Below, one piece after another: positions 1-11,537 of a stretch of DNA of 64,000 nucleotides. The translations under genes and the position numbers were made by a program. Within the stretch, counting starts at the first letter, position 1. Each line of letters begins with the position of its first letter. Origin of the DNA: Lantana camara (Eukaryota; Streptophyta; Magnoliopsida; Lamiales; Verbenaceae). The DNA lies in the NCBI GenBank assembly GCA_037501455.1, contig CM074863.1:57517501-57581500 (forward strand), in the 5' to 3' direction. The notes under the pieces are model-generated. The model worked only from the letters and a program-made list of their open reading frames with translations, searched no databases and had not been told where the DNA came from.

Positions 1-499
1 AGTATTGTATAGAATGATATGTTGTTGTAATTATTGAATTGCAATATTATTAAATCATATTTATTATCAAAATAAGTAGATAAAAATATATAATTTATCA
101 TATATTTAGTATTACTAGATCATGTAAATGTAGATTAATTTACTGCATATTTATATATATAAATTATTAAACATTATATAAAATACATTATGCATATTAA
201 TATATGTATATAATATAAATATATACATACTAGCTTGCGAGCCGGCTTGCAAGCCTCGAGCCTCAAAGAAATAGGTTTGAGCTTGGCTTGACATACAAGC
301 CGATCTCAATTAAGCTTGGCTCGAGCTTGACATCATTCAAGCTCGAGTCGAGCCAGCTTGAACTCGGCTTGTACGGCTCATAAGCCAGCTTGGCTCAGAG
401 CACACCCCTAGTGATTTAGTCATCGTATGTTTAAATAACAGAATTTTCTTACTATGACAAAGATAAAATTTTAAGTATAAACTTGTCTAAAATAATTAA
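1..499. other. AT-rich non-coding left edge
   Basis: Very AT-rich sequence with many TATA runs and no convincing reading frame. Apart from the CGAGC-rich segment listed separately (231-412), nothing is recognisable. The last nine bases (491-499, AATAATTAA) are the left target-site duplication of the MITE that follows. It may be degraded LTR or other old insertion sequence. Confidence 0.6.
231..412. repeat. CGAGC/AAGCTCGAG-rich element end, possibly hAT-derived
   Basis: A GC-richer island in AT-rich DNA, made of repeated GAGCC, AAGCTTGGCTCGAG and GCTCGAGTCGAGCC words in both orientations. It ends with GCACACCCCTAG, whose reverse complement CTAGGGGTGTGC resembles the terminus seen on many plant hAT-like non-autonomous elements. 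I see no matching terminus on the left, so it is probably one end of a truncated copy. The family assignment rests only on the terminal motif and subterminal repeats. Confidence 0.35.
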
Positions 500-800
500 C
501 GGGGAATTCCCGAAAAATCCCCATATGGAAACTCAAATTCCTATTTGCTCCCCATTTTCAAAAATGTTCCTCTGAACTCCCCAGATGAAAATCAAACTTC
601 CTCTTTACTCCCTATTTTTTTGAAATGTTGTATAAAAATTCAAGAATCACGTAACTAAATCACCAGATCTGGTATATTTTCCTCAGATCTGCGTAAACGA
701 AACTTTTGATTTTCATCTGGGGAGTTCAGAGGAACTTTTTTGAAAATGGTGAACAAAAAGGAATTTTTCCAACTCAGGGGGAGTTTTCAAAGAAGACCCT
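500..800. mobile_element. MULE-like MITE with long inverted repeats and 9-bp TSD
   Basis: A 301-bp fold-back element. About 100 bp at each end are inverted copies of one another: for example 551-597 (TTCCTCTGAACTCCCC, then AGATGAAAATC) pairs with 707-751. It is flanked on both sides by the identical nonamer AATAATTAA (491-499 and 801-809). Nine-base duplications, long terminal inverted repeats starting near GGG, and no coding capacity are typical of Mutator-like MITEs. The AT-rich duplication could arise by chance, but its exact position at both inverted-repeat ends argues otherwise. Confidence 0.8.
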
Positions 801-1136
801 AATAATTAAACACGTCAATTGTAAGTTAAATTAAAAAATAATAAGAAATAACTCAAAAATAATCAAATAATAATAAGATATACTTGAATAGATAAATACA
901 AACTAATACATAATTATTGAATCTAATAAACCCATTCAAATAACCTAATAAAAAAAAAATACATTGTAAAAATGAATGTGGAAAGAAAATTATTAAACGA
1001 AAATAATAATAAAATATTAAAAAGAACAAACAATTTAATGATATTTAAGGAGATGCACGTTTATAATAGGAGATATTTTTCTTACTTAAAATTTTAAGTA
1101 AAAACTTATCTATAATGACTAAATTTGTGCAAGTTG
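801..1136. other. AT-rich non-coding stretch
   Basis: Very AT-rich with A-runs and AATAAT words, and no gene seen. Bases about 1080-1125 resemble bases about 440-490 (AAATTTTAAGTA followed by AAACTT), an imperfect direct repeat flanking the MITE region. This may be decayed sequence of the surrounding LTR. Confidence 0.5.
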
Positions 1137-1376
1137 ATTACAAAATGATACAAAAAATAACTAAAAATTGAACCACATAAATAATTATAGTTCAAAACAT
1201 TTAATCGTATGACAAGATCATAAACGTATCATATGGAACATATCTAATATATAAATATATAGAATATTCACATGCGGGTGAGAAATCATCACATTTAAGC
1301 CATGGGTCGATTAACTAAAACAAAAGATCTTAAACCTCACCTTATAGCAAAAGTAGGTAGAGTCCGGGGTAAAAAA
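1137..1376 (-). mobile_element. LTR H, left fragment (gypsy, minus strand)
   Basis: This stretch resembles the middle of the element E LTR at about 42000-42150: ATAAACATATCAT, then CGCATGC, GAAATCA, CATATTAAG and CCTAAACCTCACCT. It continues across solo LTR S1 into 10378-10990. It therefore appears to be the inner part of the oldest recognisable LTR, H. The left limit is approximate. Confidence 0.6.
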
Positions 1377-2927
1377 TGTAGCACCCCAACTGAAAGGCGC
1401 CACATCCCCCACACTATGAGCCTGATCCACCCATGAAATGGAAAGTCCATACATGAACCTAGCTCACAGCGAACGGGGACCCACTCACTCCATAGGCTAG
1501 GCGGGAACTAAACTTTTGCAACCAAATAGAACAATTCAATAAGATAAAAGCAATTACGGAAGTGGGACATATATTCCAAAGATTATATCAATCATAGAGA
1601 CGGGTTCCACTAACATAGGTACCTAGTCCCGAAATTTCACCATAAACGTAATTCATAAAACATCAATTACAGATTCATGATCGGTAGTAAGAATCAATAC
1701 AAATCATACATTCATCATATCTTAAACAATCATGGTACAATATGCATATGAAGCGACTCTGACTTGACCGAAAGACTTAGCAGACTTGACTGCCCGCCTA
1801 GCACTCCAAACCTACAAGAAAACTGAAAACAATCCGGGTTCAATCTATAGGAGACTGGTGGGTATAAAATGGGGCATATTAATACAATACTGCAAAAATT
1901 AAACGCCCACACAAGCAAGTTATAATCCCACGCGAGGTTTTGGAATAATTTCCCAAGTGGGTGAAAATAAAATAAAACAACGCTTGGGATTACAACACTC
2001 AATTTCATAATCCATTTATTCCATCGGTCAATACGTTAGCCCGGCGAGAGGGGTAAAATCTCCAACCTACACCTCGTGTGTGCATTAATTCATTCATTAG
2101 TGATCATGTGACATTCATTTCATTTATTCATTCGATCATTCAATCTTTATCATTCATTCATGCATTAACAATTACACCTTCTTCCTCCGGGTGGTGGACG
2201 GGTTAGCAAGATCCGGCCACCCAATCATTGACCAATGGGGTTACATGAATTCCCCAATTGGCACTTAGCTCCCATTCCCCGCTAAAAGTCCTAGCGAGGG
2301 CCGGTATCACCGCTACGATGTGGGACTAGCACACGGGATCACCGTCGGCCCTTGCCTCCCCAGAGAGCCACATGTACCAAGTCCCTGGGCCGGTGCAATC
2401 AATCATGTCCTCGCCAAAACAATCGGTAAGTGTTCATAAAAGAAAAGGGGTTTTAACAATCAAATTATTAGACTCCTTGAAAACTACTCAATATATATAT
2501 ATATATAGTACCTTTGGTTTGAAATATACACATTGGAATATATCGGGTCTGTTTTATCTAATAGAAGAGAAACCCACCTGTTACACCTTACCAAAACCAA
2601 GAAGACAAGAGGACTTGAGGATAACCTATGAACCAGGCATCTTTGCCCTGGAGAAAATTATACAAAGGACAATGTAATGGACTCGTGAGACTCAAGACTC
2701 CAAATGAACCATATATGATGCACGACATTTATGTGCATCATATGAGATATATAAGAATTAAAATAATGTCATGAAGTCATGAAATCAAGTAATTCACCCA
2801 ATATACTCAAGTATATACAATGTATGAAGGTTTTATATTCATTCGTGTTCATATCTTTCATATATCGATTCAAAACGATCCACGAACTTCATATAATGAA
2901 CGTAGCACATCGTTTACAAAGCATAAA

Positions 2928-3652
2928 TGATACGAACTCCAAGTACTTACCGTGAAACCCTATACCAATACTTGGAGTTCTTGATTTTCGATCGTCCACT
3001 TCAAGGTTGAAATTGAGGAGTGTGACCCGTTTGCTACAATGAGCAAGGAACCAAACACTATCAGATTTGAAAAGTAATGCACCCCGTCGATTATAATGAG
3101 TCGGGAAATGATATTATCCGGTGGAGGGTTGAAACGCTAATGACGTTCAGCCAAGAACTAGAGAGTTGAACTCACTTGAATCACAAATTCATTAAGAGTT
3201 GACTGAAAAAACAAAATACAAGACTGAAATATAAAGATGCATGCATGGGAATTCTAAGAGACAATTCAGAATTCAAAGAGACAAGCTAATCCCGTCACCT
3301 TCCTTGTAGGCTGAATAAAAATGGGCTTAACCTAATCTAAATGTATGGAAAATAAATAAAAAGATGGCCCAAAGTATAATATAATAATTCAGGGCCAAAT
3401 TACAATAAACTTAACACAATTTGGGCTTAAAATTCGATCACTAAGACATTGAAACAAGGTGGATTGGATCCAGCTGAATACTTGTCTTCTTGGGGCTCTT
3501 CTTGAGTTATTTGGATCAAAAGAGATTGAACTTCCTCTTGCATTCTTTCGGACCGTGACCGTATGATAGGTCCAATATAACTTGGTTCATCTTGAGTTGT
3601 GATCATATCAACATTTGGATCAAAGTGTGGCGTTGTCTTATGATTCACATCA
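2928..3652 (-). repeat. CRM-like element 3' LTR
   Basis: 725 bp, an inverted TG...CA-type repeat (TGATACG on the plus strand at the left, CACATCA at the right). It is a direct repeat of 7583-8286 with scattered differences. It contains the last ~75 codons of the polyprotein frame (3427-3652). Confidence 0.9.
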
Positions 3653-6600
3653 TCCTCCCCTTCTTGAAAAGGATTCGACCTCGAATCAAAATCTGCGTCA
3701 AAAGGAGTTAAATCAGCCACATTAAAAGTTGCACTTACACTATACTTACCCGGAAGATCAACTTTGTATGCATTATCATTAATCCTCTCCAACACTTTGA
3801 ATGGTCCATCTCCCCTTGGATCAAGCTTGGACTTCCGCTGGTTATTGAATCTCTCCTTCCTAAAATGTACCCAAACTAAATCACCTTTCTTGAAAACAAC
3901 CTTCCTTCGTCCCTTGTTAGCATGGATCATAGCTTAATTGTTTCTTTTGAGGATATGAAGTTGTGCATCTTCATGTATTTTCTTCACTCGTTCAGCCTTC
4001 TTTTTTCCATCTAAACTCACAAGCTCATTCATAGTCAAAGGAAGTAAATCGAGAGGGGTTAAAGGGTTAAATCCATACATAACTTCAAAAGGTGAAAAGG
4101 AAGTAGAAGAATGTATTGAACGATTATAAACAAATTCAACAAATGGAATACATTCGACCGAATTCTTTGAATATGTTTTAAAAACAGCCCTTAAAAGAGT
4201 TCCCAAGGTTCTATTCACAACTTCCGTTTGTCCATCCGTTTAAGGATGACAAGTGGTTGAAAACAACAACTTAGTTCCCAATTTTCCCCACAAAACCCTC
4301 CAAAAATGACTTAGGAACTTCACATCTCGGTCACTTACAATAGACTTTGGAATTCCATGAAGTCTTACCACCTCTTTAAAGAATAAACCTGCCACATTTG
4401 TTGCATCATCCGTTTTATTACAAGGGATAAAATGTGCCATTTTAGAGAAACGGTCAAGAACAACAAAAATTGAATCCTTCCCATTTTGTGTTCTTGGCAT
4501 TCCTAACACAAAATCCATAGATAAATCTACCCAATGATGATTTGGAACCGGCAAAGGTGTGTAAAGACCATGAGGTTAACTCGTGATTTTGGCTTCCTAC
4601 AAGTTATTCATTTGTTACAAAATCTTTCAACATCTCGTTTCATGTAAGGCCAAAAGAAGTGTTCTTTAATCATGTTCAAAGTTTTCAAAACACCAAAATG
4701 CCCCATCAAACCACCCCCATGAGACCCACGCACAAGTAATTGACGTAAGGAACAATTAGGTATACAAAACTTGTTTTCTCGAAAGAGATAGCCTTCTTGC
4801 ACAAAATATTTATCACAAGGTTTCAATTCACAAGATGCAAAGACTTCGGCAAAATCAGAATCACTCACATATAATTCCTTAATGTGATCAAATCCCATGA
4901 ATTTAGTACTAAGGGTAGAGAGAAGAGTGTACCTACGTGATAGTGCATCTGCCACAACGTTGTCCTTACCCTTTTTGTATTGAATCACATAAGGAAACAT
5001 CTCTATGAACTCAACCCAACGAGCATGCCTCCGGTTCAAGCTCCTTTGCCCCTTCAAGTGCTTCAAGGACTCATGATCCGAGTGAATGATGAATTCTTTT
5101 GACCACAAATAGTGTTGCCATGTTTCTAGGGCTCGAACCAAAGCATACAATTCCTTGTCATAGGTGGAATAGTTCAAGGCTGCTCCATTTAATTTCTCAC
5201 TAAAGTAAGCGATTGACCTCCTTTCTTGCATAAGCACGACACCTATACCAATACCGAAAGCATCATATTCGATTTCAAAGGTTTTAGAGAAATTCGGTAA
5301 AAGTGAAAGAGGAGCTGAACTTAGCTTTGACTTCAACGTTTGAAACACCTTTTCTTGAGCTTCCCCCCACTTGAATCCAACACTCTTCTTGATAACTTCC
5401 GTCAAAGGAGCTGCAATGGTGCTGAAATTGGGCACAAATCTCCTATAAAATCCGGCTAAGCCATGAAAGCTTCGAACTTCCGTAATGGACTTAGGTGTAG
5501 GCCACTCTTTAATTGCCTTCACCTTCTCTTCATCTACTTCGATACCGCATGCACTTACAACGAATCCAAGAAACACAATTCTATCCATGAGGTTAGCATA
5601 CAATTTCTCTTTTCTTAGCACCTCAAGTACCATTTTCAAATGCTCAACATGTTCATGCAAGTTATGGCTGTAAATTAATATATCATCAAAATAAACGAGT
5701 ACAAACTTGCCAATATAAGCACGTAACACATGATTCATCAATCTCATGAATATACTAGGTGCATTAGTTAAACCGAAGGGCATTACTAACCATTCATACA
5801 ATCCATGCTTGTTTTAAATGCTGTTTTCCATTCATCACCTTCTTGCATGTGTATTTGATGATATCCACTTTTCAAATCAATCTTAGAGAAAATTGTAGAA
5901 CCATGTAATTCATCAATCATATCATCAAGGCGAGGTATGGGACAACGATACTTTACCGTGATCTTGTTGACAACCCTACAATCCACGCACATTCGCCAAG
6001 TACCATCCTTTTTAGGCACCAAAAGAACCGGAACAACACATGGACTCATGCTCTCATGTACGTACCCTTTCCCAAGCAATTCCTCGACTTGCTTTTGGAG
6101 TTTCTTACCTTCTGGAGGGGTGCTTCTATAAGCTGGTCGATTTGGAATTGCAGCCCCTGGAATTAGGTCAATTTGGTGCTCTATCCCACGAATTAGAGGC
6201 AATCCGGGTGAAATCTCCTCCGGAAACACATCTTTGAACTCCTGTAAAAGAGAGGAACCAATACTAGGTAGGGGAGGTTTGTTCTTAGAAGATAAGAAGG
6301 TCTTCTTATACATCATTATCATCACCAACTTTTCTTTTTTAAAAACACTCTCAATTTCTTTTTCTTTTGTGAGGAAACTCATTTTCTTCTTTTCTTTCTT
6401 TTCAATTTCTTTTTTTCCTCCCTTTTCACTTTCTTTCTTTTCAACTTCTTTTTTTCCTCCCTTCTCACATTCTTTCTTTTCAACTACTTTTTTTTCTCTT
6501 TCTTTTTCACATTCACTATTACAATCATTTCGTTTAGAAGAGGCTGAAATAGACTCTTTCAATTGGCATTGTTCTTTGTACACTTGATTGCGTGGTAGAG

Positions 6601-7112
6601 GTGCCAAAATGATGTTTCGGCCGTCTTTGGTAAAACTATACCTGTTTTTGTATCCATCATGCAATGTCCTCCTATCAAATTGCCACGGCCTCCCAAGCAA
6701 AATATGTCTGGCATGCATAGGTACCACATCACAAAGTACTTCATCCGTGTATTTACCAATGGAAAAGGAAATGAGAACTTGTTTTGTTACCTTCAACTCA
6801 CCAAGTTCATTGAGCCATTGGAACTTGTAGGGTTTCGGATGCTTCAAGGTTTTGAGTCCGAGCCTCTCTACCAACAATTTGCTAGCAACATTAACACAAC
6901 TCCCTCCATCAATGATCAATCCACACTCGTTCCCTAACATGACACCGAGTGTAAAAGATGTTCTCTCGTTGCTGTTCATCCTTGTCCTCTAGGGTTTGCA
7001 AGTGTAAAGCCCTAAGGATCACCAAACTTTGCCCTACAACCCCATGCTCAACATCACTCTCCTCATCCTGTGAATCATGGTCTACTTCATGGCCCTCACT
7101 TTCAGTTTCAAT
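3427..7112 (-). pseudogene. CRM-like pol polyprotein remnant (protease-RT-RNase H-integrase, tail in LTR)
   Basis: A decayed aspartic protease, reverse transcriptase, RNase H and integrase, in that order on the minus strand. From the right: the gag-protease linker (about 6980-7112, out of frame with the next part), protease with IIDGGS and LLGRPWQFDR, RT with VPVLLVPKKDG and YFDDIL, RNase H (HSDHESL), the integrase zinc-finger start (GHFGVLKT) and core ([16 protein letters not shown]), and a basic tail. Breaks: a one-base shift near 5795; stops near 4607 with a nearby frame change; stops at about 4238 and 3933. The last ~75 residues are encoded in the 3' LTR. Long A/G-rich codon runs (lysine/glutamate repeats, about 6370-6520) expand the protease-RT linker. 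The gag and its CCHC finger are absent. It is not expected to be functional. Confidence 0.85.
3653..3668 (-). other. Polypurine tract of the CRM-like element
   Basis: On the minus strand a purine run (AAGAAGGGGAGGA) directly abuts the 3' LTR start TGATGTG. It would prime plus-strand DNA synthesis. It also lies inside the open frame that continues into the LTR. Confidence 0.75.
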
Positions 7113-7567
7113 CTCTCCCTTACGTGTTTACACTCTTTTGGTGTTCACTCCCCTCGTGTATCACTCAAATTATGGCTTTTTTCCCCTCTACTAGGCTCAC
7201 AATCTCACGCCTTTTTCCACTCTTTACTCTCAATTCTTTGAAGAAAGTCACAAGAAGTTTCAAATTCCTCAACCAAATAATCCCTTAAGATGAATCAAGG
7301 GTGCAAAAAACTGACACAAATGAACTGTTTAAAAGATGCAAACAAACGTATGTGATTGAATATTACCGAAACAAAGGTGGCCTCTTTTTTTTTATTTTTT
7401 TTTATTTTTAAACGTGGCTTTTACTTCTCTTTTTTTGTATGCGTTTTTAAGCCTTTTTCAAAGATCTTCTCTTTTTTTGTTTGATCTTTTTGCAGCCAAA
7501 ACAACAAGAGAAACAAAATTACACAAAAAATAAAGATAAGGATAAGTAACCTTGTATGGAAACCTAA
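7113..7567 (-). other. CRM-like element leader/deleted gag region
   Basis: No gag-like reading frame. It contains long T runs on the plus strand (7380-7440). A full-length member would have its gag here, so this marks an internal deletion. Confidence 0.55.
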
Positions 7568-7580
7568 GCTCTTGATACCA
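7568..7580 (-). other. Primer-binding site of the CRM-like element
   Basis: On the minus strand TGGTATCAAGAGC lies two bases from the end of the 5' LTR. It is close to the plant initiator tRNA-Met complement (TGGTATCAGAGC) with one extra base, a common plant variant. Confidence 0.8.
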
Positions 7581-7582
7581 AA

Positions 7583-8286
7583 TGATACGAACTCCATGTA
7601 CTTGCCGTGAAACCCTATACTTGACTTGGAGTTCTTGATTTTCGATAGTCCACTTCAAGGTTGAAATTGAGGAGTGTAACCCGTTTGCTATAATGAGCAA
7701 GGAACTAAACACTATCAGATTTGAAAAGTAATACACCCCGTCGACTATAATGAGTCGGGAAATGACATTATCCGGTGGAGGGTTGAAACCCTAATGACGT
7801 TCAGCCAAGAACTAGAGAGTTGAACTCACTTGAATCACAAATTCATTAAGAGTTGATTGAAAAAATGAAATACAAGACTGAAATATAAAGATGCATGCAT
7901 GGGAATTCTAAGAGACAATTCAGAATTCAAAGAGACAAGCTAATCCCGTCACCTTCCTTGTAGGCTGAATAAAAATGGGCTTAACCTAATCTAAATACAT
8001 GGAAAATAAACAAAAAGATGGCCCAAAGTATAATATAATAGTTCAGGGCCAAATTACAATAAAAAATTTGATCACTAAGACATTGAAATAAGGTGGATTG
8101 AATCCAGCTGAATACTTGCCTTCTTGGGGCTCTTCTTGAGTTATTTGGATCAAAAGAGATTGAACTTCCTCTTGCATTCTTTTGGACCGTGACCGTGTGA
8201 TAGGTCCAACATAACTTGGTTCATCTTGAGTTGTGATCATATCAACATTTGGATCAAAGTGTGGCGTTGTCTTATGATTCACATCA
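7583..8286 (-). repeat. CRM-like element 5' LTR
   Basis: 704 bp, the direct repeat of 2928-3652, followed by the TSD copy ATAAA (8287-8291). It still encodes a copy of the polyprotein tail (GPITRSRSKRMQEEV-type residues), because the frame lies inside the LTR. Confidence 0.9.
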
Positions 8287-8618
8287 ATAAATATCATAAA
8301 AGGGCAAAGAAATATCATGTGAGGCGAACAAACGAAGTATGAATTCATGTATGCAGGTAAGAGAGCACGTAGAGTATTTCTTGTCATATATCGCGTAAAA
8401 CTCGTGTCAACTAATTTCATAATATTAGCAAAGGACATTTACCATAGAGTATAACATGTTCACATAACATATAAGTCATAAACAAATAAAAGAGGACATT
8501 AGAGAGCACAAAAAGAAGCATAAAAATTTATGCACGCGAGATCAAAATATCTAAGGTCAAATTATATAAAAATAAATCAAATACTTAAATAACTAAATAC
8601 ATTCCACAGCTTATAATA

Positions 8619-8720
8619 TATATATATATACATATACATATACACACATGCACTCAAATTACACAATATACTACGTATATATATATATACATACATACAT
8701 ACCCATGCATAATATATACA
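8619..8720. repeat. AT/ATAC microsatellite cluster in LTR S1
   Basis: Runs of TA, CATA and CATACATA repeats, continuing as scattered CACATGCA words to about 8850. It lies in the predicted intron of LTR S1. Confidence 0.7.
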
Positions 8721-8953
8721 TATGCACATGCACACCTAATATATTACATAATATATATAAGTTCACGCATGCACAAATACACAACACATGCACACTACAC
8801 AACCCTCATGCACAAAAATGCAATTACACATGTAGCCCCACGTAAAACACACACACATACATAATTAATTCATGCAACAATCAATAAATAAACACAAGCC
8901 AAGCACAAGAATTTCACAAAAATCACAACAGGTCGAACACTTAGCAGAAAAGA

Positions 8954-9086
8954 GGTCGCGGCCGCTACCATACTCTCCAGCAATAGCCCAACAAGTAAAA
9001 GTGGAAGGTTGGTAGAATTTGGGTCGCGGGCACGACCCAAAATGAACTCCACACGGTCGCGGTCGCGACTGCTACACGCAGTCGCA
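8954..9086. repeat. GC-rich palindrome array in LTR S1 (GGTCGCGGCCGC type)
   Basis: At least three near-palindromic units, for example GGTCGCGGCCGCTACC (8954-8969), GGGTCGCGGGCACGACCC (9021-9038) and CGGTCGCGGTCGCGAC (from 9054). The array begins 444 nt downstream of the predicted splice donor at 9530 on the minus strand, the same distance as in LTRs A, B and C. Surrounding DNA is AT-rich, so the island stands out. Confidence 0.75.
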
Positions 9087-9831
9087 AAACTGGAGCAGAA
9101 ACGCCCCTGTTTCTCCTCCATTTTTGCAGCAGCAGTGGGGACTCTTATCAAACCAAAGAAACATCAAAATATCAACAAAAAGCAGCAATAAAAGGCAACA
9201 AAACAACACAACAACAGCAGCCAAGTTCACGCAGCGACAAGGAATGCAAATCAGGCCCAAAATTCTTCAAAACTGGATTCATCAATGGTGGATCAAAGAG
9301 CAAGTAATTTCCACAAATTTCATGCATATAAATGAAACATATAAGCTATCTAGATCATACAAATGGCTTCATAACAAGAAATGCATCAACAATTCACAAG
9401 ATTTTATTAAAATCCTTCAAACCCTTACTATACATCTATAAATTCATAGCATGCTCAATACTCCAAGAAATTCAGCAAATAAGTACTTAAAAGAGGGCCA
9501 AGAAGATGGAAATCAAGATGATAAACTTACCCCTTGAATTTGGTTGAGTTTGGAAGATATTTGAGGTCAAAATCTTTAAGGATTGCAAGGTGACAGGAAA
9601 ACTGGAAAGCAGTGGGTTTTGGAGGAATTTTCTCTCAAGTCTTGGCTGTGGATCGAAATGGAAGTGGGTGAGGCTGATAGATGGTTGAGTTAGGGTTCCA
9701 AAAAGTCAAATCATGGTTAATTTGGTTAAGTATGGTGAGAGTTATGGTTTAAATGGTAAACAGTGGTAGTTTCGCGGCCGTTTCGTTTTTCGGTTGAATT
9801 TCGGAGGTTCAAATAGGCTTAGAAAAATATA

Positions 9832-9901
9832 GGGCTTGATTCATTGAAACTGAATCGTCGATACGAGTCCAAAAAAGTTGATAGAACTCGATTCCGAGTT
9901 C
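9832..9901 (-). promoter_or_regulatory. LTR S1 core promoter: palindrome plus TATA
   Basis: On the minus strand a palindrome with arms GAACTCG and CGAGTTC lies 52 bp upstream of CTATATTTTTC. The same module and spacing occur in LTRs A, C, E and H. Confidence 0.65.
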
Positions 9902-10377
9902 CCGAGCTCAAAATATCACATACGGAACTAAGGGTGCGCTAATTGCTAGTTAGCCCCCGATTTGGTTCCACAACTCAAAATAAATTCGTTACCACGCCAA
10001 ACGAAATCGAAAACATGAAACAAGCATACGGACATGATCATAACACATAAAAGTACAACATACTAAATTTTCACGAAATTTCGATATCAAATAGTATAAG
10101 AACGAAGCACGATTTCAACACTCCTAACAATGCATATACAAATTCATAATATTCCATATTAAATAACATAAATTAAATTTCATACTTTAAATAAAGAAAG
10201 TCAATGAATTCAATTATAAATTTAATATTAATAAAACTTAAGACATAAATATTTAATAATTTAACATTTAATATAAAATTAAATATACAAAGCACTTATA
10301 ACAATTAATTTGCAAATTGATAAATACATACATCATGCTATACGACTGAAAAAAAAAAACTGGGGCGTTACAAAAAA

Positions 10378-10990
10378 GGAGCAAACAAACACCTAAACCT
10401 CAGGTTCAATGACGTTCGGAAGAGGCTAGGAAACAAAAGAACACAACACCCTAGACTTAGACTCAATTACAAACCAATTAGATGTCCGACAATGCTCATG
10501 AATGAAATGAATGCATATGAAGTGCATAAATGTACCACTTAAGGCATATAGATTCATAACTCATGCAAATCAAGTCAAAAAGCTCGAAAAATCTAATAAA
10601 ACAAGTTAGCACATAATATGACATGTTAGTATCAAAAAGAAGTCATAAATGAAGTAAGGAATCAACGAAACAAGCAAACAAAACAAGTAAAGTGCAACAG
10701 TGACAAAAGAGGGAGGGTGACACGGGGGGTGTCACTTCCCAAGCACAAAATGAGACACCCCCGTGTCAGAGGTTAGTAGCTAAAACACCTCATGACACGG
10801 GCATGCCTCCCCCTTGGTGTAAAAGGTGACACCCCCATATCTGAGGTCAGTAGCTCAAAAAAAAAAAAGAGTTAAAGCCTCTGACACGGGCGTGTCATCA
10901 CGGGCACACGGGGGTGTTAGCACCCCTGCTGCAAAAACTTGAGGAAAAAGCTTGCAAAATCCCATGAAACCTCAACTAAACCATAACAAC
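10378..10990 (-). mobile_element. LTR H, middle fragment
   Basis: Continues LTR H between solo LTR S1 and the copia. The sequence starting GGAGCAAACAAACACC follows the 1137-1376 fragment, and the piece is joined to 62302-63453 across the copia, whose TSD ACAAC is at 10986-10990. It holds the H palindrome array. No coding region. Confidence 0.7.
10716..10926. repeat. Palindrome array in LTR H (TGACACGGG type)
   Basis: Units such as GTGACACGGGGGGTGTCAC (about 10717-10735), GACACCCCCGTGTC, TGACACGGGCATG and CTGACACGGGCGTGTCA. The motif is shared with LTR A. Counting across the copia insertion, the array begins about 465 nt into the predicted intron (donor 62706). Confidence 0.7.
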
Positions 10991-11306
10991 TGTTGGAAAA
11001 ATGGAATCAGAAAGCAGCGGAAATTTAAAAAATTTTCCAACAAAAGGATCGAAACTCGCAATCATGAATCCAATTTCGTAAGGTAAAGAAACTTACTTTT
11101 CCTTGGTAAAGCTCGAATCTTTAAAAACTTCTAACTTCAAGCTCTCTAGAGATAGTCCACCAACTTTACTACAATCTAACTAGTAAGGATGCTAGTTCTC
11201 TAGTTAGTGATTATACTTAACCTAGGGTTTATTTTATCTTGGAGAAAGGATGGTGTTCAACACATGAACCAAAAGAAATCAATTACTCTCTAAGGGGAGC
11301 TCAAGC
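10991..11306 (-). repeat. Copia 3' LTR, outer piece
   Basis: First 316 bp (plus-strand order) of the left LTR, up to the insertion point of element B. Relative to the right LTR it lacks about 65 bp (equivalent of about 60471-60535). Confidence 0.9.
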
Positions 11307-11537
11307 TGTGATACCCAGTTTTCCAGCAAGGCAGGTACGAGGTCACGTGAGTGTTTAATTCAGTAATTACATGATTTAAGTGAATCACATGTCTACGTGT
11401 CAACGTGTAACTCTATTTAATTATGTGTGCTTTAGAATTTATTTAAATTGTTCTTAGACTCAATTGTCTAATAATTGCTCATTAGGGACCTAATTTTAAT
11501 TTGGGTGTTTTGGGCCTTCGTAGCTACCTTGAGCTCG

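Larger units (their letters stand above)
2928..8286 (-). mobile_element. CRM-like Ty3/gypsy chromovirus, gag-deleted
   Basis: A complete but internally shortened element (5359 bp) flanked by ATAAA at 2923-2927 and 8287-8291. In its own orientation each LTR starts TGATGTGAATC and ends CGTATCA. The primer site, polypurine tract and pol remnants are all present. The assignment to the CRM (centromeric) lineage rests on the LTR starting TGATG, on LTRs of only about 0.7 kb, on the integrase tail (FNVADL and NPFQEG words) and on the coding region running on into the 3' LTR. Gag is missing: only about 0.6 kb lies between the primer site and the protease. Confidence 0.85.
1812..9530 (-). other. Predicted LTR intron in S1 (interrupted by CRM element)
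   Basis: Donor GGG|GTAAGTTT at 9530. The acceptor is TTTTCTTGTAG|GTTTGG with a pyrimidine-rich tract; its last intron base is 1812, and GTGCTAGGCGGG follows. The positions match those in the other LTRs of the window. Prediction only. Confidence 0.45.
1377..10372 (-). mobile_element. Solo LTR S1 (Tekay-like gypsy), interrupted by a CRM element
   Basis: Reading on the minus strand, the LTR starts TGTAACGCCCC (10372) and ends GGGGTGCTACA (1377). It is flanked by identical AAAAA at 1372-1376 and 10373-10377. There is no internal domain, primer site or second LTR, so it is a solo LTR left by LTR-LTR recombination. Without the CRM insertion it is about 3.63 kb. It has the shared LTR plan: a promoter palindrome at 9884-9901, a TATA at 9832, a splice donor at 9530, a GC palindrome array at 8954-9086 and an acceptor at 1812. 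The array motif (GGTCGCGGCCGC) matches solo LTR C, so the two are probably one family. Confidence 0.88.

Noticed and set aside
6234..6587. Phe/Ser-rich plus-strand frame of 117 codons
   Set aside because: It is the antisense shadow of the lysine/glutamate-rich linker of the CRM-like pol.
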